DNA from: CAVVJA01 sp963809815
GTDB lineage: Bacteria > Actinomycetota > Actinomycetes > Mycobacteriales > Jatrophihabitantaceae
DNA: 64,000 bases
Assembly (NCBI GenBank): GCA_963809815.1
Contig: CAWELM010000018.1
Span: forward strand, 76,632-140,631
Direction of reading: 5' to 3'
Of this stretch, positions 41,213 through 50,083 are shown in pieces; the first letter of the stretch is position 1, and every line of letters starts with the position of its first letter. The notes below the pieces were generated by a model. That model made no database searches, had not been told where the DNA came from, and saw only the letters and a list, made by a program, of their open reading frames with translations. Position numbers and translations under genes: made by a program.

Positions 41213-42172
41213 TCACGAAGCGGCGAGGGTAGACGCGTCCTGGGCCGGCCGCAGCCATACCGTGTCGCCCGGGCGCAACGCCAGTGACTCAGCTTGGCCC
41301 CGTGTCAGTTGAACCCACGGCTCGGTGTCCGATGCGCGCAGCTCCGCGCGAACCTCGAACCCGACCCGCTGCAGCCGGGTCACCTTCGCCTCAACTGCGT
41401 CCGACGTCCGCGCGGCGAACACGTCGATGTCGTGCGGCCGAATCAGGCGTGGGCCCAGCCGAGTTACCGGTCCCAGGAACCCCATGACGAAATCGTTGGC
41501 CGGATGGTCGTACAAAGTATCCGGCGAACCCACCTGCTCCACCCGCCCGTTGTTGATGACCGCGAGTTCGTCGGCAACCTCCAGCGCCTCGTCTTGGTCA
41601 TGCGTGACGAAGATCGTGGTCACGTGTACCTCGTCATGCAGCCGGCGCAACCAGTCCCGCAGTTCTTTTCGCACCTTGGTGTCGAGCGCGCCGAACGGTT
41701 CGTCGAGTAGCAGCACTGACGGCTCGACCGCTAGGGCCCGGGCCAGTGCCATCCGCTGGCGCTGTCCACCGGACAACTGTGAAGGCATCCGATCGGCAAA
41801 CTTCTCCAAGTGCACCAGCTCGAGCAACTCCGTCACCCGCTGCTTGATCTCGGCCTTCGGCCGCTTGCGAACCTCGAGGCCGAACGCAATGTTGCGATAA
41901 ACCGATAGATGCTTGAACGCTGCATAGTGCTGGAAGACGAAGCCGACATTCCGCCGTTGCGCCGGGATTCCGGTTGCCGCGATGCCATCTATGACCACCG
42001 AGCCGGCGTCCGGCTCTTCGAGGCCGCCAACGATCCGCAGCAACGTGGATTTCCCACCGCCGCTTGGCCCAAGGAGCGCGGTGAGGCGGCCGCTGCCGAC
42101 CTCAACGGTCACGTCGTCGAGCGCAGCGACCCCGCCGAAGGTCTTGCTGATGTGAATTGCCGCTATTCCCAT
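41213..42172 (-). CDS. cysA: Sulfate/thiosulfate ABC transporter ATP-binding protein
   Basis: 319 residues. Walker A GPSGGGKST, Q-loop FQHYAAFKHLSVYRN, signature LSGGQRQRMALARAL, Walker B LLLDEPFGALD, switch His in THDQDEAL, then a TOBE-like C-terminal domain. FGLEVRKRP and IHISKTFGGVAALDDV are typical of CysA. Last gene of sbp-cysT-cysW-cysA, energising sulfate uptake. Confidence 0.95.
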   Translation of the reverse strand: MGIAAIHISKTFGGVAALDDVTVEVGSGRLTALLGPSGGGKSTLLRIVGGLEEPDAGSVVIDGIAATGIPAQRRNVGFVFQHYAAFKHLSVYRNIAFGLEVRKRPKAEIKQRVTELLELVHLEKFADRMPSQLSGGQRQRMALARALAVEPSVLLLDEPFGALDTKVRKELRDWLRRLHDEVHVTTIFVTHDQDEALEVADELAVINNGRVEQVGSPDTLYDHPANDFVMGFLGPVTRLGPRLIRPHDIDVFAARTSDAVEAKVTRLQRVGFEVRAELRASDTEPWVQLTRGQAESLALRPGDTVWLRPAQDASTLAAS

Positions 42173-42188
42173 CGTCTGATCCCCGTCG

Positions 42189-43064
42189 TCATGATCGGCC
42201 CTCCGGAGGATGAATGAGCGATACCCCGACGATGCAAATCACCGTGACCACGATCAGCAGGATCGATGCCTGGTAAGCGCCCGGTTCGAATTGTTCGGCT
42301 CGCTCGTCGACGAGGAGCGTGACGGTCTGGGTTTGCCCAATGACGTTGCCGGACACGACCTTGACCGCCCCGAATTCCCCGATCGCTCGAGCCAGACTGA
42401 GCACGACGCCATACGCGAGCGCCCACTTGATCGTCGGCAGTGTGATGCGCCGGAAGCACTGTCGGGCGTTGGCGCCCAGCGATCGCGCGGCTAGCTCCTG
42501 GTCTAGGCCTTCCTCTTCGAGTACCGGGACCAGCTCGCGGACGACAAGCGGGAGCGAGACGAAAACCGTGGCGAGCACCATCCCGGGAATCGAGTAGATG
42601 ATCTGCACGCCGAGGCCGCCTAGCCACCCGCCCTCTTGCCCGTAGACCAGGATGAGGGCGAGCCCGACGACGATCGGCGATACCGCGAGCGGAAGGTCGA
42701 TCAGGATGTTCAGCAGCCGTCGGCCGGGGAATCGGTATCGCGCGAGCAGCAGCGCCATGCCGATACCGAACACGACGTTGAGAAGCACCGCGATGCCCGC
42801 AACAACGCCGGTGAGCACGATCGCGTGCACAACCGTGGGATCAGTGATCGTATCCCAGAACGTGCCCAATCCCTGCTGGATCGTCCGCCACAGGACGACA
42901 CCCAGCGGCACTAGGACGAGCACGCCCACGTACCCGATGGCGATACCCCGCAAGACATAGGTGCCCGTTCGCCGAGATCGGCGCGGCGGCGGCGTCGGAG
43001 CTTCCCCGAGGTCGATCGGCGCGCTTCGATCGGTTGTGGCCGCAGGAGCGATCTGGCTAACCAT
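42189..43064 (-). CDS. cysW: Sulfate ABC transporter permease CysW
   Basis: 291 residues, six membrane segments, with the EAA coupling loop EEEGLDQELAARSLGANARQCFRRITLPTIKWALAYGVVLSLARAIGEFGAVKVVSGN. AIGEFGAVKVVSGNVIGQTQTVTLLVDE is characteristic of CysW. ATG 43064 overlaps the end of cysT by 8 bases; an earlier ATG (43094) lies inside cysT. Confidence 0.95.
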   Translation of the reverse strand: MVSQIAPAATTDRSAPIDLGEAPTPPPRRSRRTGTYVLRGIAIGYVGVLVLVPLGVVLWRTIQQGLGTFWDTITDPTVVHAIVLTGVVAGIAVLLNVVFGIGMALLLARYRFPGRRLLNILIDLPLAVSPIVVGLALILVYGQEGGWLGGLGVQIIYSIPGMVLATVFVSLPLVVRELVPVLEEEGLDQELAARSLGANARQCFRRITLPTIKWALAYGVVLSLARAIGEFGAVKVVSGNVIGQTQTVTLLVDERAEQFEPGAYQASILLIVVTVICIVGVSLIHPPEGRS

Positions 43065-43914
43065 GGCGGGCCGCCCATCGTTGGACGATGTCAAGCAGGC
43101 CGATCACGACCAGGCTGATGACCAGGAGGGCCGTGGCCGTCGCAGCCCCTGCGGCGAGCTCATCGTTCTCGATCTGGCTGTACACGTACATCGACGAGAT
43201 CTCGGTCTTGAACTGCAGTCCGCCCGAGATAAGCACTACCGAGCCGTATTCGCCCATCGCCCGGGCGAAAGCCAATGCGGCGCCGCCAGCTATCGCCGGC
43301 AAGATCGCGGGCAGGATGATCCGCCGAAAGGTCGTAAACCGGCTCGCGCCCAGACTGGCCGCCGCCTCCTCGACATCACGCTCGAGCCCGATCAGCACCG
43401 GCTGCACTGTGCGAACGACGAACGGCAGCGTGACGAACAGCAGGGCCAGAATGACTCCCCTGGTCGTCGCATACCAGTTGACCCCCACCGGGCTGTGCGG
43501 GCCGTACAACGTCAGGAGCACCAGGCCGGCCACGATGGTCGGCAGAGCAAAGGGAATATCGATAACGACCTCGACGACGCGCTTGCCCCGGAAACTGTCC
43601 CGCACGAGGACCCACGCGATCAGCGTGCCAATAATCGCGTTCAGGGCAGCGACGCCGATGGAGCTGAATACCGTGAGGCGAAGGGCCGAAAGCGCCTCAC
43701 GCGTGGTGAGGGCATCCCAGAAGCCGCTCCAGCCATTGCCCGTCGCCTTGACGACGACGGCGGCCAAGGGGAGCAGTACCAGCAGGCTCAACCACAGCAC
43801 AGCTGCGCCGAGACCCAGGCCGGCCGCGGTGCGTAGCGGCATTCGACCGTCCGACTGGCCGGCTCCGCGCCGGAAGCCGGCACCTCGGCGCTCGACGGCG
43901 GTCGCCAGGGTCAT
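43057..43914 (-). CDS. cysT: Sulfate ABC transporter permease CysT
   Basis: 285 residues with six membrane segments and an EAA loop LERDVEEAAASLGASRFTTFRRIILPAILPAIAGGAALAFARAMGEYGSVVLISGGLQFKTEISSMYVYSQIE, typical of CysT/CysU. ATG 43914 overlaps the sbp stop codon as ATGA; the longer ORF start (43986) lies in sbp. Confidence 0.95.
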   Translation of the reverse strand: MTLATAVERRGAGFRRGAGQSDGRMPLRTAAGLGLGAAVLWLSLLVLLPLAAVVVKATGNGWSGFWDALTTREALSALRLTVFSSIGVAALNAIIGTLIAWVLVRDSFRGKRVVEVVIDIPFALPTIVAGLVLLTLYGPHSPVGVNWYATTRGVILALLFVTLPFVVRTVQPVLIGLERDVEEAAASLGASRFTTFRRIILPAILPAIAGGAALAFARAMGEYGSVVLISGGLQFKTEISSMYVYSQIENDELAAGAATATALLVISLVVIGLLDIVQRWAARHG

Positions 43915-44960
43915 TGCGCGTCCGCCTCGATCCGGGGCACGAGACCGGTGGTCTCGTCGAAGTACTTCTTGTTGATTGCGTTCCAACCACCCAGGTCAGC
44001 AACGGTCACCAGCCGGGCAACGGTCGGAAACGGCTTGGCTGGGTCATTTGCGCCCGCCACGCTCGGGATTGGTGTGCCGGCTAGCAGTGGACGGAATCCT
44101 TTGCTGGCTAGAACTTTCTGACCGTCCGCACTCTCCACGTAGGTCAAGAAGTCTTTGGCGGCTTGCGGCGCGGTCACGGTGACCGCGGCCGGGTTTTCGA
44201 TCAGGATCGACTCGTCCGGCACGATGTAATCAAGCGCTTGGCCCTTTTGTCGGGCAGCGATTGCTTCATTTTCGTAGGAGATGAGAACGTCTCCGGTGCC
44301 GTTCAGGAAGGTCTGGGTCGCCTTCGAACCGCTATCCGGCTTGCTGACGACGTTGGCGTAGAACTTCTTCAGATAGGCCTCCGCCTCGGCGTCGGTGCCA
44401 CCGCGGGCCAGCACGTGGGTGTACGCCGCCAGGATGTTCCATTTCGCCGATCCGGACGAGCCAGGATCGGGGGTGACGATCTTCACCCCACTCTTCGCAA
44501 GGTCGTCCCATCCCGTGATCTTCTTCGGATTTCCCTTGCGTACCGCGATGACGACGACGGACTCGGATACCAGTCCTTTCGTGGGTCCGCTGTTCCAGTT
44601 GGAAGCGACGAACTTCGGCACCAGTCGGGTCAGATCCGGCTCCAGCGAAAACGCGACATAGTCCGCCGGCTGGCCATGCTGCACCGCTCGACTCTGGTCA
44701 CCGCTCGCGCCGTACGACGATTGCCAGGTGACACCCGAGCCGCCGGATGTGCTCGCGAAACCCTTTTGCAGCGCGTCGTAAGCCGGCTTGGCGACGGAGT
44801 ACGCCACGACGGAAAGACGCTTTCCGCTGTCCGAACTGGTCGCCGCGTTCGATGACGTGCACGCGACCAGCCCGACTGCGGCAGCCAGAGCGACGGTCAG
44901 TGTCGAGAGCAAGTGCCGTCCGCGAAGGCGGCTGAGCTCTGCTGGGCGGATGCGTTCCAT
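43911..44960 (-). CDS. sbp: Sulfate-binding lipoprotein of the sulfate ABC transporter
   Basis: 349 residues. N-terminal lipoprotein signal ending in the lipobox LVAC (Cys34). The mature part has sulfate-binding features: LSVVAYSVAKPAYDALQKGF, GVTWQSSYGASGDQSRAV, VVIAVRKGNPKKITGWDDL, DPGSSGSAKWNILAAYTHVL, and DVLISYENEAI. First gene of the importer operon; its promoter region carries the motif shared with the cysteine dioxygenase leader. Confidence 0.94.
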   Translation of the reverse strand: MERIRPAELSRLRGRHLLSTLTVALAAAVGLVACTSSNAATSSDSGKRLSVVAYSVAKPAYDALQKGFASTSGGSGVTWQSSYGASGDQSRAVQHGQPADYVAFSLEPDLTRLVPKFVASNWNSGPTKGLVSESVVVIAVRKGNPKKITGWDDLAKSGVKIVTPDPGSSGSAKWNILAAYTHVLARGGTDAEAEAYLKKFYANVVSKPDSGSKATQTFLNGTGDVLISYENEAIAARQKGQALDYIVPDESILIENPAAVTVTAPQAAKDFLTYVESADGQKVLASKGFRPLLAGTPIPSVAGANDPAKPFPTVARLVTVADLGGWNAINKKYFDETTGLVPRIEADAQ

Positions 44961-45002
44961 CAGGATGCGTTTCCTTCGGACCGGCCCGAATCTCGGGCAT
45001 TT

Positions 45003-45024
45003 CTATTTGACCTGTAGAGATTAG
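45003..45024. promoter_or_regulatory. Candidate sulfur-regulon operator upstream of the sulfate importer
   Basis: CTATT-N6-GTAGAG-N2-TAG on the plus strand, about 45 bases before the sbp ATG. A minus-strand TAATCT (-10-like) overlaps it. The same 14 fixed positions occur at 23918-23939 in the promoter of the cysteine leader/cdo operon. The adjacent Rrf2 regulator is the natural candidate to bind it. Confidence 0.5.
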
Positions 45025-45128
45025 CGAACTGATCGGGAAAAGGCGAAGTCGACTCGATTCCCATCAGGACGGTGTCGGAACCCGACCCGGCTCTCGCCTC
45101 GGGATCGACGTCACGCACGCGCGAACCG

Positions 45129-45158
45129 TTGACAGGTGACTAAATAGTCACCTATTTT
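45129..45158 (+). promoter_or_regulatory. ArsR promoter with embedded perfect operator
   Basis: TTGACA (45129-45134), 18-base spacer and TATTTT (45153-45158) form a promoter whose start site would fall at the arsR ATG (45165), i.e. a leaderless transcript. The spacer contains AGGTGACTA-AA-TAGTCACCT (45134-45153), a perfect inverted repeat with 9-base arms, the expected operator of the ArsR protein. Confidence 0.8.
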
Positions 45159-45164
45159 GGGGCG

Positions 45165-45485
45165 ATGGAGGACGACGATCGGGTGTTCAAGGCACTCGCC
45201 GATCCGACCCGTCGGCACCTCCTGGACCAGCTCTTCGAACGCGACGGCCGCACGCTCGGTGAGCTACAGGCAGGGGTGGACATGACCCGGTTCGGAGTGA
45301 TGAAGCACCTCGGTGTCCTCGAGGACGCTCAACTGATCACGACCCGAAAGTCGGGTCGGGAAAAGCTGCACTATTTGAACCCGGTGCCCATCCGATTGAT
45401 GCACGACCGCTGGATCGACAAGTACACCGAGCGCCGGGTGTCGGCGCTCACCCAACTCAAGAGCAGCTTGGAGAAAGCACGATGA
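45165..45485 (+). CDS. ArsR family regulator
   Basis: 106 residues: FKALADPTRRHLLDQLFERDGRTLGELQAGVDMTRFGVMKHLGVLEDAQLITTRKSGREKLHYLNPVPIRLM is the SmtB/ArsR winged helix. No cysteine metal site is visible, so it is likely a member that senses something other than a thiophilic metal. Co-translated (ATGA overlap) with an AHSA1-type protein, a common pairing. Confidence 0.92.
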   Translation: MEDDDRVFKALADPTRRHLLDQLFERDGRTLGELQAGVDMTRFGVMKHLGVLEDAQLITTRKSGREKLHYLNPVPIRLMHDRWIDKYTERRVSALTQLKSSLEKAR

Positions 45486-45958
45486 CCACCGCGAGCCAGG
45501 TCAACACGATGCAGGTGTACCAGATCGTCATTCGGGCGACCCCTCAGCAGATCTGGGACGCCATCACGCAACCGGAGTTCACCCGCCAGTACTTTCACGG
45601 CGCCCGAGTCAACACGACCGCCGAGGCCGGCACGTCGATCCGCTACTACTCGCCGGACGGCGACCTGTGGGGCGACGACAAGGTCCTGGAATCCGACCCA
45701 CCGCACCGGCTGGTCGTGACCTGGCGGTCGCTGTGGGATGCGGACCTGGCCGCCGAACCAGCTAGCCGGGTGACCTGGCTCATCGAAGGCCAGGATGCGG
45801 GTATCTGCCTGCTCACGGTCACGCATGATCAGCTCGATGACTCGCCCAAGACGGCCGACGCGGTCAGCGGCCAGGGCTGGATGTTCGTTCTGAGCGGGAT
45901 GAAAACGCTGCTGGAGACCGGCGCCCCGATGACCCCGGGCGGCCGCAGCGCTTCGTGA
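45482..45958 (+). CDS. SRPBCC/AHSA1 family protein
   Basis: 158 residues. VYQIVIRATPQQIWDAITQPEFTRQYFHGARV, WGDDKVLESDPPHRLVVTWRS and TADAVSGQGWMFVLSGMKTLLETG are typical of the AHSA1 START-like fold, a hydrophobic ligand pocket. The ligand is unknown. Regulated with its ArsR partner. Confidence 0.9.
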   Translation: MTTASQVNTMQVYQIVIRATPQQIWDAITQPEFTRQYFHGARVNTTAEAGTSIRYYSPDGDLWGDDKVLESDPPHRLVVTWRSLWDADLAAEPASRVTWLIEGQDAGICLLTVTHDQLDDSPKTADAVSGQGWMFVLSGMKTLLETGAPMTPGGRSAS

Positions 45959-45992
45959 GAGTCCGGCGGCTACGGGGTTCTGTTCTCGGTCG

Positions 45993-46036
45993 TGATCTTG
46001 GACTTGCTGCCTGGAGCGACAGTAAGTCCAAGATCA
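45993..46036. repeat. Dispersed palindromic element, copy 2
   Basis: TGATCTTGGACTT and AAGTCCAAGATCA form a perfect 13-bp stem with an 18-base loop (GCTGCCTGGAGCGACAGT) closely matching copy 1 at 5373-5415. Lies between convergent SRPBCC and pnp genes, where it may end transcription from both sides. Confidence 0.8.
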
Positions 46037-46067
46037 TCACCAGGATCTCTCCGGCTAGCTAGCTGGG

Positions 46068-46109
46068 GATCTTGGACCCATCGCCTCTGGCAACGCCAAG
46101 TCCAAGATC
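46068..46109. repeat. Dispersed palindromic element, copy 3 (diverged)
   Basis: GATCTTGGAC and GTCCAAGATC form a perfect 10-bp stem with a 22-base loop unrelated to the other two copies, 31 bases after copy 2 and 28 bases before the pnp stop. The stem sequence is shared; the loop is not. Confidence 0.75.
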
Positions 46110-46136
46110 ACCACCGCCGGATCTCAGGTGTATCGC

Positions 46137-48377
46137 TCAGCTGCCAGTGCTGTTTGCCATCTCGGCCGGGGCCTTTCCTTCCGGCGCCTCGTCGCTGACC
46201 AACGCCAGGCTGATCTTGCCGCGACCGTCGATATCAATGATCTCGACCTGCAGCTTGTCGCCGACCTTGACAACGTCCTCGACCTTGTTGACCCGCTTGC
46301 CCTGACCGAGCTTGCTGATGTGCACCAGGCCATCCTTGCCCGGCAACAAGGAGACGAACGCGCCGAACGCGGCGGTCTTGACCACCGTGCCCAGGAACCG
46401 CTCCCCCACCTTCGGCAACTGCGGGTTAGCGATCGCGTTGATCCGATCGATAGCCGCCTGCGCGGACGGTCCGTCGGCCGCACCCACGTAGATCGTGCCG
46501 TCGTCCTCGATGGTGATCTCGGCACCAGTGTCATCCTGGATGCCGTTGATCATCTGGCCCTTGGGGCCAATGACCGCGCCGATCTTGTCGACCGGAATCT
46601 TCACCACTGTGACGCGCGGTGCGTATGGGCTCATCTCGTCGGGGCCGTCAATCGCCTCGCGCATGACGTCGAGAATGAGCAGCCTGGCATCGCGGGCCTG
46701 GGTCAGCGCGCCGGCCAGCACTTCGGACGGGATGCCGTCGAGCTTCGTGTCTAGCTGCAGGGCAGTGACAAAGTCCTTCGTGCCAGCGACCTTGAAGTCC
46801 ATGTCGCCGAAGGCGTCCTCAGCGCCGAGGATGTCGGTCAGCGCGACGTACTCCGTCGCGCCGTCGACGCTGTCGGACACCAGACCCATGGCGATACCCG
46901 CGACTGGCGCCTTCAGTGGTACCCCGGCGTTCAGCAGTGAGAGAGTCGAGGCGCAGACCGAGCCCATCGAGGTCGAGCCGTTCGAGCCCAGGGCCTCGGA
47001 CACCTGCCGGATCGCGTATGGAAACTCCTCACGGCTCGGCAGTACCGGCACCAGCGCCCGCTCAGCGAGCGCCCCGTGGCCGATCTCACGACGTTTTGGT
47101 GAGCCGACGCGGCCGGTCTCGCCCGTCGAGTACGGCGGGAAGTTGTAGTTGTGCATGTAGCGCTTCGTCCGCTGGGGGCTCAACGTGTCGAGCCTCTGCT
47201 CCAGCCCCAGCATGTTCAGCGTCGTTACGCCGAGGATCTGCGTCTCGCCGCGCTCGAACAGCGCCGACCCGTGAACTCGGGGCACGACGTCGACCTCGGC
47301 CGACAGGGTCCGGATGTCCGCGATCCCGCGCCCGTCGATGCGGATCTTGTCCCGCAGAATGCGCTGGCGGACAAGCTTCTTCGTCAAAGCGCGGAATGCG
47401 GGGCCGATTTCGCCTGCCCGCTCCGGGAATTGCGGCGCCACTCGCTCGCGGGTGAGCTCCTTGATCCGATCCAACTCGGCTTCCCGATCCTGCTTGTCGG
47501 CGATCGTCAACGCCTGAGCCAGCGGCTCGGCGACCTCGGCGCTCACGGCGGCGAAGACGTCGTCCGCGTAGTCGAGGAAGACCGGATACTCCACCGTCGC
47601 CTTTGCCGCGACCTTGGCCAGTTCGGCCTGGGCGCGGCACAGCTCGGCGATGAACGGCTTGGCCGCCTCCAGCCCCGCCGCAACGACCTCCTCGGTCGGC
47701 CGAGTGGCCCCGCCGGCAATGAGCTCGATGGCGTTATCGGTCGCTTCGGCCTCCACCATCATGATCGCGACTTCGCCCGACTCGAGCACCCGGCCAGCGA
47801 CGACCATGTCGAAGGTGGCCCGCTCGAGTTCCCGGTAAGTGGGGAATGCGATCCACTGGCCGTCGATGAGTGCTACACGAGTCCCACCGATCGGTCCGCT
47901 GAACGGCAGGCCGGACAGTTGGGTGGACGCTGAGGCCGCGTTGATGGCCAGCACGTCATACGCATGGTCCGGATCGAGGGCGAGCACGGTAATGACGACC
48001 TGTACCTCGTTGCGCAACCCTTTTACGAAGGACGGGCGCAGCGGCCGGTCGATGAGCCGGCAGGTGAGGATGGCCTCCTCGCTCGGACGTCCCTCGCGCC
48101 GAAAGAACGAGCCAGGTATGCGACCAGCGGCATACATTCGCTCCTCGACGTCCACGGTCAGGGGAAAGAAGTCGAGGCCCTCGCGCGGGGACTTACTGGC
48201 TGTCGTGGCCGACAGCACCATCGTGTCGTCGTCGAGATAGGCGACCGTGGACCCGGCTGCTTGCCGGGCGAGTCGTCCGGTCTCGAAGCGAACGGTGCGG
48301 GTGCCGAACGAGCCGTTGTCGATCGTGGCGACGGCCTCGTGGACCTGGGCGTGCGCAGACTCTGACGAGTGGGTCAT
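46137..48377 (-). CDS. pnp: Polyribonucleotide nucleotidyltransferase
   Basis: 3'-5' exoribonuclease/polymerase. 746 residues: RNase PH domain 1 (GRIPGSFFRREGRPSEEAILTCRLIDRPLRPSF), helical linker, RNase PH domain 2 (FPYAIRQVSEALGSNGSTSMGSVCASTLSLLNAGVPL; GDMDFKVAGT), KH domain (IPVDKIGAVIGPKGQMINGIQDDTGAEITIEDDG) and S1 domain (GERFLGTVVKTAAFGAFVSLLPGKDGLVHISKL). A 7-bp hairpin (48393-48411) lies in its leader. Downstream of rpsO on the same strand, the widespread rpsO-pnp order. Confidence 0.97.
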   Translation of the reverse strand: MTHSSESAHAQVHEAVATIDNGSFGTRTVRFETGRLARQAAGSTVAYLDDDTMVLSATTASKSPREGLDFFPLTVDVEERMYAAGRIPGSFFRREGRPSEEAILTCRLIDRPLRPSFVKGLRNEVQVVITVLALDPDHAYDVLAINAASASTQLSGLPFSGPIGGTRVALIDGQWIAFPTYRELERATFDMVVAGRVLESGEVAIMMVEAEATDNAIELIAGGATRPTEEVVAAGLEAAKPFIAELCRAQAELAKVAAKATVEYPVFLDYADDVFAAVSAEVAEPLAQALTIADKQDREAELDRIKELTRERVAPQFPERAGEIGPAFRALTKKLVRQRILRDKIRIDGRGIADIRTLSAEVDVVPRVHGSALFERGETQILGVTTLNMLGLEQRLDTLSPQRTKRYMHNYNFPPYSTGETGRVGSPKRREIGHGALAERALVPVLPSREEFPYAIRQVSEALGSNGSTSMGSVCASTLSLLNAGVPLKAPVAGIAMGLVSDSVDGATEYVALTDILGAEDAFGDMDFKVAGTKDFVTALQLDTKLDGIPSEVLAGALTQARDARLLILDVMREAIDGPDEMSPYAPRVTVVKIPVDKIGAVIGPKGQMINGIQDDTGAEITIEDDGTIYVGAADGPSAQAAIDRINAIANPQLPKVGERFLGTVVKTAAFGAFVSLLPGKDGLVHISKLGQGKRVNKVEDVVKVGDKLQVEIIDIDGRGKISLALVSDEAPEGKAPAEMANSTGS

Positions 48378-48392
48378 GGATTTCCTTTCCTA

Positions 48393-48411
48393 GGCGGTCG
48401 GACTGACCGCC
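48393..48411 (-). promoter_or_regulatory. Leader hairpin before pnp
   Basis: GGCGGTC-N5-GACCGCC, a 7-bp stem ending just before the AAAGGAAA ribosome-binding site of pnp. Leader stem-loops are used for pnp autoregulation in other bacteria; here this is inference. Confidence 0.4.
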
Positions 48412-48600
48412 GGGTTGCGCCGCACTACGGCCGGGAAAGGAGCGGATCATCCATGCGGGAACCGGTCTTCGATCGAAGCGGCTGCGGACCTGGCGTAGGT
48501 CGGAGCCGCCACTACCGAGGACCGGCAGTCCGTTCGGCATCGGTGTCGCTCGGCATCCCGTCGCGTCCGGCTGGTAGCAATGATTCAGTTGTGGCGCAAT

Positions 48601-48632
48601 GAGGGGAGCGATCCTGTCGGTTCGCTCCCCTC
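48601..48632 (-). terminator. Hairpin after rpsO
   Basis: GAGGGGAGCGA and TCGCTCCCCTC pair perfectly over 11 bases around a 10-base loop, 6 bases after the rpsO stop. No U-tract follows on the minus strand, so it may be a processing or stabilising structure between rpsO and pnp as well as a partial terminator. The 48412-48600 remainder holds no gene. Confidence 0.65.
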
Positions 48633-48637
48633 GTTGG

Positions 48638-48907
48638 TCACCGGCGGAGGCCCAGCCGCTCGATGACCGATCGATAGCGGCTGATGTCCGTCTTGGCGAG
48701 ATAGTTGAGGAGCCGGCGCCGCTGGCCGACGAGAAGAAGCAGACCACGACGGCTGTGGTGGTCGTGTTTGTGGATCTTGAGATGCTCAGTGAGGTCACGG
48801 ATGCGCTGAGATAGCAGCGCGATCTGGACCTCGGCCGAGCCGGTGTCGCCGTCAGCCGAGCCGTACTCGGCAATGATGCGCTTCTTTACGTCACTGGCCA
48901 GAGCCAC
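48638..48907 (-). CDS. rpsO: Ribosomal protein S15
   Basis: 89 residues, the exact family length, from GTG 48907 (ALASDVKKRIIAEYGS). TGSAEVQIALLSQRIRDLTEHLKIHKHDHHSRRGLLLLVGQRRRLLNYL is the S15 signature that binds 16S rRNA helix 22. The upstream ATG in the same frame would add a 13-residue extension not found in S15. Confidence 0.97.
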   Translation of the reverse strand: MALASDVKKRIIAEYGSADGDTGSAEVQIALLSQRIRDLTEHLKIHKHDHHSRRGLLLLVGQRRRLLNYLAKTDISRYRSVIERLGLRR

Positions 48908-49053
48908 AGACGACTCCCCTTCGGTCTCGGTGCAGGCGAGCCCCACCGGTCTGGGTCACGGTGGGAGTGGACACACGCACTGCGGGCATGCGCTGTGCGC
49001 AACGCCACTTATCAGACTATCAGTGCAACGATCGAGCCGCCCACTCGGCTCCA

Positions 49054-50004
49054 TTACGCCAGCAGCGCGCGGGTTTGCTTGACGTCGTCTCGCATCTGGG
49101 CCACGAGTGCATCCACGCCGTCGAATCGCTCCATACCGCGCAGCCGGTGTACGAACTCCACCCCGAGTCCGTCCCCGTACAGATCCCCGTCAAAGTCCAG
49201 GAGGTAGGCCTCGACCCGGCGTTGGCGAACGTCGAATGTCGGATTCGTCCCAACCGAGATGGCCGCCATTCTAAGTGGCTCCAGGTCAGACGTTCTGCCC
49301 CACTCGTCGAGGCGGACGACCCGGCCGGCGTAGACGCCATCCGCCGGCACGCACGCCCATTGGTCCGTCCGGAGATTCGCGGTCGGGAAACCGAGCTCGC
49401 GGCCGCGCTCGTCACCGCGTTCCACCAGACCGTCCAGGCGATGCGGCCGTCCCAGCGCCTCGGAGGCCGCCGCCACATCACCGGACTGAACGCAAGAGCG
49501 GACGTAGGTGGCACTGATCGGCCCCTCAGACCCCCGCAGCAGCGAGACACCGACGGTCCGGAATCCGAACGCGGCGCCGAGCTCGGTCAAGGTGCCTATG
49601 TCACCGCTGGCCTTGTGCCCGAATCGGAAGTTCTCCCCCACAACCACGCTAGCCGCATGCAGGTCGGCGACCAGGATCTCGTGCACGAATCCGGCCGGGG
49701 GCAGCTTTGAGAACTCGAGGCTGAAGGGCAACGCGCAGAACACGTCGACACCGAGCTGCTCGACCAGCTCAGCCCGCCTGACCATTGTCGTAAGTACCGG
49801 TGGATGCGAGCCCGGTCGGACGACCTCCGAGGGGTGCGGCGTAAAGGTCAGCACCACGCTCGGCACACCAAGCTTGGCGGCGTCGCGAACGGCATGCCCG
49901 ATGATCTCCGCGTGCCCGCGGTGGACTCCGTCAAACACGCCGATCGTGACCACACACCGCCCCCAACCCGAGGGAACGGACGACATGCCATGCCAGCGCT
50001 GCAT
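49054..50004 (-). CDS. ribF: Bifunctional riboflavin kinase/FAD synthetase
   Basis: 316 residues from ATG 50004. N-terminal FMN adenylyltransferase: CVVTIGVFDGVHRGHAEII (nucleotide site) and FRFGHKASGDIGTL, ISATYVRSCVQSGDV; C-terminal riboflavin kinase: GRELGFPTANLRTDQWACVPADGVYAG and NPTFDVRQRRVEAYLLDFDGDLYG. Makes FMN and FAD, needed by the ThyX enzyme also encoded here. Downstream of truB, transcribed the same way. Confidence 0.95.
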   Translation of the reverse strand: MQRWHGMSSVPSGWGRCVVTIGVFDGVHRGHAEIIGHAVRDAAKLGVPSVVLTFTPHPSEVVRPGSHPPVLTTMVRRAELVEQLGVDVFCALPFSLEFSKLPPAGFVHEILVADLHAASVVVGENFRFGHKASGDIGTLTELGAAFGFRTVGVSLLRGSEGPISATYVRSCVQSGDVAAASEALGRPHRLDGLVERGDERGRELGFPTANLRTDQWACVPADGVYAGRVVRLDEWGRTSDLEPLRMAAISVGTNPTFDVRQRRVEAYLLDFDGDLYGDGLGVEFVHRLRGMERFDGVDALVAQMRDDVKQTRALLA

Positions 50005-50083
50005 CCGGTCGAGGCTACCGGGCTCCGCTGCCGCAGCGAGCGAACACGGACGGGAGACGTCCGGAAACCTGCGCCGAAGAGCC

